A stretch of 64,000 nucleotides of DNA from Pseudobdellovibrionaceae bacterium (GTDB lineage: Bacteria > Bdellovibrionota > Bdellovibrionia > Bdellovibrionales > UBA1609): positions 620,001-684,000 of the forward strand of contig JACKAM010000001.1 in NCBI GenBank assembly GCA_020635075.1, read 5' to 3'. The stretch's first letter is position 1, and each line of letters begins with the position of its first letter. Positions 59,462 through 64,000 of this stretch are shown here, piece by piece. The notes beneath the pieces are model-generated. The model was given only the letters and a program-made list of their open reading frames with translations, was not told where the DNA came from and made no database searches. The position numbers and the translations under genes are program-made.

Positions 59462-60868
59462 TTGCAAAAACTCATTCAATGCTATTTGGGTCTTGATCTC
59501 AAGAAACAACGCTATGTCGTGGGCACACTGTTCACGGTATCGGTGACCCTTGGTTGGTCTCTGGCTTTTGCCCTTAATTGGCTGTGGATGGCCAGCTTTC
59601 CTCACGACATACGAGATGTTCCCCGGAAGGCTGTGGCTGCCCCCAGCTCGCCATTGAAACGCGGGCCAGCCTCGGTGGGGGGCGTTCGGGACAAAGAGTT
59701 GACTGAAAGTGTTGCCCGGGTCTTTGCCGGCTCGGTTGATCCGGCTAAAATTGAGGAAGTCAAATCCCTGGAGTTGGCCTTTTGGAAAGTCGTTGGCCGC
59801 TGGGCTGATCGCCTACTGGATCCCCAGTTGGCGATTGAGGTAAAGCGTGAGTGTCAGCTCAACTTTCAATCCAGCCAGTGTTACAACTCCCGGGAAAAGG
59901 TTCTTTTGCAGATCAGAGACAACCTAAAGGGTGCTCAGGCGACTCTTTTTGAATGCGAGTTGGGTGACGCCTACTTTAGGTCAGGATCAAAAGTTTTGTC
60001 CTGTGCGAATTCGGCGATAGGACCGGAAAAAGAATATCCCCGGGAAGTGGTAGTGATATTGGAGAGAGCCTGTAGCGATGGAGATGCCTCCAGTTGCTTT
60101 GCTCTCGGTCATCGCTATTTTCAGCAGTTTAAAGATCAAATGGCTCGCTCTTACTTTAACAAAGGGTGCAAGCAAGGGGATACGAAAAATTGCTTTGCCT
60201 TGGCGGAACTTTACAGGTGGCAAGGGATGACTGAGAAGTCCCTGCCCTTACTGCGCAAGCTGTGTCAGACCCGGGATAAATGGAGAGGCTGGAGCTGTTT
60301 TTCCCTGGCATCAGCCGAGATGGATGTGAATAAAAACGCAGTGATGGCCAAAGAGTCTTTGCGCATGAGCTGTAACAATTTTGAGCCTGCCGGCTGTTAC
60401 CAATTGGCCAGTATGATGACCAACGAAGGCCGGGGTAATGAGTTGGAAATTCACAGGGTTTTGACTCAAGGCTGTTTCAGACAAAAGGGCCTTTACGGAT
60501 TCAATCCCTTGCCCTGCTGGAATTTGCTTGAGTTGCGCAAGGTCCACTTTGATGGGGCTGGCGTTGGCCAAGTGGTTCAGTTTATGTTGAAAAGCGGCAG
60601 TTACCACCCCCCCGACACTGAGGATCTGGCAGATGCCAAAGGCAATCGGAGCCTTGCCCCTCTGGTCTCCCTAATGAAACAGGACATGAGGATGAAACGT
60701 CTGTATTCCTGTGGGCGAGCCTACTATGCTCTTATTTCTTTTGGCACTGGGGCCGAAGCCCATATGGAAAGCTATAATTGGTGCAGAGGACAAATCGAGG
60801 TTGAGCTGGAGAATCAGTACGAGTTTCGCGATATGGGGATCTTTCGCCGCTACTATCTTTATCAGTGA
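59462..60868 (+). CDS. Membrane-anchored Sel1-repeat (HcpA-like) protein
   Basis: 468 residues from TTG 59462 (AGGG six bases upstream). One N-terminal transmembrane helix (about 19-43), then a Pro/Ala linker. From about 190 come helical repeats with paired cysteines (ACSDGDASSCFALGHRYF, GCKQGDTKNCFALAELYR, LCQTRDKWRGWSCFSLASAE, SCNNFEPAGCYQLASMM), the Cys-rich Sel1 form known from Hcp proteins. Disulfides imply a periplasmic location. Such repeats bind peptides or proteins. Downstream of a GTCTCA-N3-TGAGAC site. Overlaps the convergent gene by seven bases. Confidence 0.83.
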   Translation: MQKLIQCYLGLDLKKQRYVVGTLFTVSVTLGWSLAFALNWLWMASFPHDIRDVPRKAVAAPSSPLKRGPASVGGVRDKELTESVARVFAGSVDPAKIEEVKSLELAFWKVVGRWADRLLDPQLAIEVKRECQLNFQSSQCYNSREKVLLQIRDNLKGAQATLFECELGDAYFRSGSKVLSCANSAIGPEKEYPREVVVILERACSDGDASSCFALGHRYFQQFKDQMARSYFNKGCKQGDTKNCFALAELYRWQGMTEKSLPLLRKLCQTRDKWRGWSCFSLASAEMDVNKNAVMAKESLRMSCNNFEPAGCYQLASMMTNEGRGNELEIHRVLTQGCFRQKGLYGFNPLPCWNLLELRKVHFDGAGVGQVVQFMLKSGSYHPPDTEDLADAKGNRSLAPLVSLMKQDMRMKRLYSCGRAYYALISFGTGAEAHMESYNWCRGQIEVELENQYEFRDMGIFRRYYLYQ

Positions 60869-61284
60869 TGAAAGGTGGCAAGCACCGATCGGTACTGATT
60901 CAATCTCTCACCTACATCCTTAGTATATTCACCGCAAGTGGGTAGAGATTCATCTAGATCAAAATAGAAAGTCACATAAAATCCACCGACCATGAGTGGC
61001 CCTTGAATATCCAACTCACGTATGCCGATCCATTGCTCCGGAACCGCATGAAAGCGGTAGTTGAAGCGGGTGGTGCCGCACATTTGGGTCAGACTTGGCC
61101 ACTCCTCATTGATGATCTTATTGAAGGCGGATTCAAACACCCGTTGGTGTTGGGCCATCAGCCTGATCTCACCCTCTCCTGATTTGGCAGATGTCGGCAG
61201 GGTCAAAAGGCTCGATAGAGCCAAAATGCCCGCAAGAATTAATTGCCGCGAAATTGATGACCGTCGAGTGGGGGCTGTCCCCAT
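60862..61284 (-). CDS. Exported protein, unknown (140 aa)
   Basis: ATG 61284 has GGAGGG six bases upstream. Signal peptide covers about residues 1-33, with TSAKSG after a hydrophobic run. The mature part has two Cys (LTQMCGTTRF and LPTCGEY), a WPSLTQM segment and strands VGGFYVTFYFDLDE. No family recognised. Convergent with the Sel1-repeat gene. Periplasmic. Confidence 0.7.
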   Translation of the reverse strand: MGTAPTRRSSISRQLILAGILALSSLLTLPTSAKSGEGEIRLMAQHQRVFESAFNKIINEEWPSLTQMCGTTRFNYRFHAVPEQWIGIRELDIQGPLMVGGFYVTFYFDLDESLPTCGEYTKDVGERLNQYRSVLATFHH

Positions 61285-61488
61285 AATGGACCCTCCTGTT
61301 TTCCCTGTTAAACCCCGGATGAACACGAGTTAGCAAAAACCGAGGGATCATTGGAGGGAAAAGATTTCAATCGGCCGGGTGTCTTCAAAGCTGGAGCTTA
61401 ACATCGGTCGGGTGGGTGAAGTTTGGCTTGTGTACCAAGAGTAGATAATAGTAGTCATGAAATTCTCTTAGCTCACTTGGGGTATTGT

Positions 61489-61842
61489 ATGATCAAAACC
61501 GCTCTCGTTGCTTTTGTCTCTGTCCAACACTTCCTGTTTCTGATTCTTGAGGCCTTTTTGTGGACCAAGCCGATTGGTCGCAAGATCTTCAGATTGAGCC
61601 AAGAGGATGCAGACAAGACAAAAGCCATGGGTCAGAACCAGGGTCTTTATAATGGGTTTTTGGCGGCGGGTCTGGCCTGGAGCCTTCTCCACCCTCAAGA
61701 AACCACAGCCTTGGAGTTGCAGGTGTTCTTTCTCTCTTGTGTTGTGCTAGCGGGTGTGATTGGGGCAATGACGGTGAGCTGGCGGATCCTGGTGATTCAA
61801 TCCCTGCCGGCACTGTTGGCCCTTCTCTTGATCTGGCTCTAA
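61489..61842 (+). CDS. DUF1304-family membrane protein
   Basis: 117 residues from ATG 61489 (GGGG six bases upstream). The pattern fits DUF1304: VAFVSVQHFLFLILEAFLW, the conserved NQGLYNGFLAAGLAW and VLAGVIGAMTVSWRILVIQS with four membrane helices. Function unknown in the family. Single gene. Confidence 0.87.
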   Translation: MIKTALVAFVSVQHFLFLILEAFLWTKPIGRKIFRLSQEDADKTKAMGQNQGLYNGFLAAGLAWSLLHPQETTALELQVFFLSCVVLAGVIGAMTVSWRILVIQSLPALLALLLIWL

Positions 61843-61922
61843 GTCCCTTTTAGACGTAACAAAAAGGCTAGCCCTCGGTCCGAATCCTTATTGGGTCCAG
61901 GTACCCTTTTGATGACCCTCTT

Positions 61923-61928
61923 TATAAT
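61923..61928 (+). promoter_or_regulatory. -10 element TATAAT upstream of the terminal operon
   Basis: A perfect TATAAT 31 bases before the ATG of the gene at 61960. No good -35 at the usual spacing. Confidence 0.3.
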
Positions 61929-61959
61929 ATGGAGGAAGTAATCTAACCAAGGCTAGCTT

Positions 61960-62820
61960 ATGACATCGAGAGTATTCTTCGCAATGGTGTTTGCAATGAG
62001 CGTTTCTCTGGCTCCGGTCAGCTATGGTGCGGAGTCCAAGAAGAGAACGACCTCTGCAAAAAAAGAGTCTGCCACCAAAACAGATTCAGAAGGGGATAAG
62101 GGGTCAGCCCTTCCTCCGGAGGAAACCGATGACTCAGGTTCATCATTAAAAGACCTGTTTAAATCCCTCGATTATCCCGAGCTGCAGGTTGTTCCCCGAG
62201 CCAGTCAACGCCTCAAGATGGAAGCCGGTGAGGAAGACAAAAACTGGTGGTACATCCATTGGCCATTTTATTTGTCGGCTTTGACCACATTTGCAATGGG
62301 TACAACGGCCGAGCAATCCTTTCGCGATGATCTGACTTCCATCGAAAGAGAAGATGCTCGCTCAGGAGCGCTTGTGGCCCGCACCATTGGCGCCGCCTGG
62401 TTTTTTGGCACCATGCTCATTGCCAGTCGCAAGCCCTACCAAAAAGCCTGGGCCAAGGTGAGAGGGTTTTCCGGAGGGGGCCGAAGCAATGAGCTGTTGC
62501 GCGAGCGTTTGGCTGAAGAGTCTTTGGAAAAACCAGCCCATACCATGAAGGTCTTAAGTTATGTGTCGACCTTTACTAACCTGGCAGCGGCTGGATATGT
62601 GGGGTCCTTTTTGGATGATCAGGGGAAGGTTTTTGCCGCCATCGGTGGAGCTCTCGCCTTTTTGCCCATGATCTTTGACGACTGGTACGTCTACAACTTC
62701 AATAAGCACTTGGAGTACAAGCGAAACATCTTTTCACCAGTGGTGTCGATGGCGGCGGTGAATAAACCCACAGGAGGTACCGACTTGTATCCTTCCTTTA
62801 CCTGGGTTGTGGAGTACTAA
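61960..62820 (+). CDS. Exported or membrane protein of the terminal operon, unknown
   Basis: 286 residues with a signal peptide (MTSRVFFAMVFAMSVSLAPVSYGA) followed by a Lys/Ser/Thr-rich disordered stretch. Hydrophobic segments near 108-120, 145-160 and 205-240 suggest membrane contact. No family recognised. The next gene starts at the base after its stop, so the two are co-transcribed. Confidence 0.75.
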   Translation: MTSRVFFAMVFAMSVSLAPVSYGAESKKRTTSAKKESATKTDSEGDKGSALPPEETDDSGSSLKDLFKSLDYPELQVVPRASQRLKMEAGEEDKNWWYIHWPFYLSALTTFAMGTTAEQSFRDDLTSIEREDARSGALVARTIGAAWFFGTMLIASRKPYQKAWAKVRGFSGGGRSNELLRERLAEESLEKPAHTMKVLSYVSTFTNLAAAGYVGSFLDDQGKVFAAIGGALAFLPMIFDDWYVYNFNKHLEYKRNIFSPVVSMAAVNKPTGGTDLYPSFTWVVEY

Positions 62821-63738
62821 GTGAAGCGGAGGAAAGGTTTCTTTCCAACTCACTTTGCGGTTAGAACCAATCAGATTGGCCTGGCGGCTCTCCTCATGTT
62901 TTCTAGATTTAGCTATGCGGTGGGAGCGCCCCTTCCAGAGGGTCAAGAGGAGCAGGTTAAGCTTTGTCACTCCACCCAGGAGTACATTCAGGCCCTGGAA
63001 TTTCTGCGCAGCCATGGCACCGCAGGAATGAGGGACGAAGTCGCCCGGGGCTTAGCCGATCAAGTTTCACGTGGTTGTGATGGAGCGGCCGAGCGGTTTC
63101 GCCAGACCTACCTAATGCTTGCAAAAATGGGGGTCAATCATATTAAGGCCCTTGAAATCGCTATGGAGTTTTCTCAACTGTCGTCAGAAGTGCAGGAAAA
63201 CTTTTTTGAAATTCTTCAACACTCCTATCTCACGGAGTTCTTCAATTACGACTTTGAGGTGGCCCTCAAGATCGCCTATGAGTTCTCCAAAGAACTAAAG
63301 GCCTACCACGGGCGGGCGCGGGACGATTTTATTGCCCTGGTGAAGTTCTGCCTAAACCCAAAAGAGATGTCAGTGCCGGTGAATGTCTGTGGACTGATGG
63401 CTCTTGAGTTGGTGCGATTGAGTCCCCATTATCCGGAAGGGGTGTTCAAGCCCTTTCAGGAACTCTATGGGAAGTTGCGAGCGGGTGAGAGCTTTGGCCT
63501 GTCGGTGAAGGATTCACTTGAGGTCATTATTCGGGTTCTAAAATATGGTCCACGCGCTCCTGACAATTTTCATAAAGGCTATGATTTTGCCGTTTCACAA
63601 AAAGGTTTAAATTATCCGCCGCATGAGGCCCTCAAATTTGCCTTGCGTATGGCTCGTCGCTCAGCAACCGGAGCCCCTCTGCCATTAGCAAAATCAGCCG
63701 TTGAGTTGGCTCATGGTGAAGACGCGAGCAAGAAATGA
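62821..63738 (+). CDS. Exported helical protein of the terminal operon, unknown
   Basis: 305 residues from GTG 62821. Signal peptide to about residue 37 (FSYAVGA). The mature part is helical with repeats of about 36-40 residues (GVNHIKALEIAMEFSQL, NYDFEVALKIAYEFSKELK) and a few Cys. It may be a TPR- or Sel1-like repeat protein but the consensus is weak. It overlaps the next gene by four bases (ATGA). Confidence 0.75.
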   Translation: MKRRKGFFPTHFAVRTNQIGLAALLMFSRFSYAVGAPLPEGQEEQVKLCHSTQEYIQALEFLRSHGTAGMRDEVARGLADQVSRGCDGAAERFRQTYLMLAKMGVNHIKALEIAMEFSQLSSEVQENFFEILQHSYLTEFFNYDFEVALKIAYEFSKELKAYHGRARDDFIALVKFCLNPKEMSVPVNVCGLMALELVRLSPHYPEGVFKPFQELYGKLRAGESFGLSVKDSLEVIIRVLKYGPRAPDNFHKGYDFAVSQKGLNYPPHEALKFALRMARRSATGAPLPLAKSAVELAHGEDASKK

Positions 63739-64000
63739 TCAAGGCGCTCCTTGCAAAGGGTTTTGTGGATCAACAATCAAAGCGGGCAGCTTGTAAATGG
63801 TTTGCGGCTTTGGTGGCGGGCCTGGTGTGGTCCCCACTGCTGTGGGCCCAGGAAGTATCCCCTCGGGTTTTGCCAGAAAAAAAGCCCATACAGGAGCAGC
63901 CGAGTGAAGTTTCTCCCAAGGCCGCTGAGGAGGGCAGCTCTACTGAGGCGACTCCGACAGTCGGGGGAAAACCCATTCAGTTGTCCAAGCCTGGCGACGG
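63735..64000 (+). CDS. Exported protein, N-terminal fragment (cut by window edge)
   Basis: 88 codons before the window ends. ATG 63735 overlaps the previous stop. A signal peptide spans residues 1-40 (WFAALVAGLVWSPLLWA), followed by a disordered Pro/Glu/Ser-rich stretch. No domain visible yet. It is the third gene of the terminal operon. Confidence 0.7.
   Translation, partial: MIKALLAKGFVDQQSKRAACKWFAALVAGLVWSPLLWAQEVSPRVLPEKKPIQEQPSEVSPKAAEEGSSTEATPTVGGKPIQLSKPGD

Overview
The window reads as chromosomal DNA of a Gram-negative bacterium with a lipoprotein-rich envelope, most likely a Bdellovibrionota (Bdellovibrio-like) or other former-deltaproteobacterial lineage. The signs are many secreted and lipid-anchored proteins of unknown function, OmpA-type and beta-barrel proteins ending in Phe, eukaryote-like Ser/Thr kinases with PEGA tails, an HD-GYP response regulator, a DUF1854 ABC exporter, and frequent GTG and TTG starts. 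No rRNA, tRNA or other taxonomic marker is present, so this placement is an inference. Base composition looks even throughout and I see no insertion sequence, phage block or CRISPR array.

Layout. 1-4.7 kb (minus): a cut-off secreted protein, a tocopherol-cyclase-like protein, an amidohydrolase and a PEGA Ser/Thr kinase. 5-6.1 kb: a secreted papain-like protease. 6.5-12.4 kb (plus): a tightly overlapping operon of three paralogous proteins sharing a CSDVRL N-terminus (two with von Willebrand A domains, all with calcium-type Asp/Gly repeats), a 16-cysteine protein with a polyproline tail, and a tiny membrane protein. 12.6-17.1 kb: a CotH-like lipoprotein with a GGGQQPP repeat tail, a VTC-domain protein, a DUF4956 membrane protein and a beta-barrel candidate. 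17.3-20.8 kb: two very small genes, a DUF1854-associated ABC exporter and its DUF1854 partner.

20.8-34.5 kb is mixed: small exported proteins, a zinc-ribbon rhomboid protease, a second PEGA kinase, an EF-hand-type lipoprotein, a receiver-plus-dimerisation-domain protein, a PiT phosphate transporter, an OmpA porin-like protein and a single-heme cytochrome-like protein. 34.6-45 kb: an esterase, an RNase HI with an unusual C-terminal hybrid-binding-like domain, PA14-type, OmpA and EF-hand lipoproteins, a TrkA_C membrane protein, a lipoprotein-regulator pair and an HD-GYP regulator. 45-50 kb: an RmlD-like reductase, then deoC with two aldehyde dehydrogenase genes that look like a split ALDH16, and slyD. 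50-64 kb: an exported protein, a three-gene lipoprotein and outer-membrane operon, a GAF histidine kinase, a LysR regulator divergent from a nitroreductase operon, a Sel1-repeat protein, and an uncharacterised exported operon running off the end.

The most notable non-coding signals are: a palindrome GTCTCA-N3-TGAGAC that occurs perfectly three times and once nearly perfectly between genes, ahead of envelope-protein genes, and looks like an unrecognised operator; a perfect 50-bp inverted repeat with a five-T loop; and a 125-bp imperfect palindrome with an adjacent half copy.
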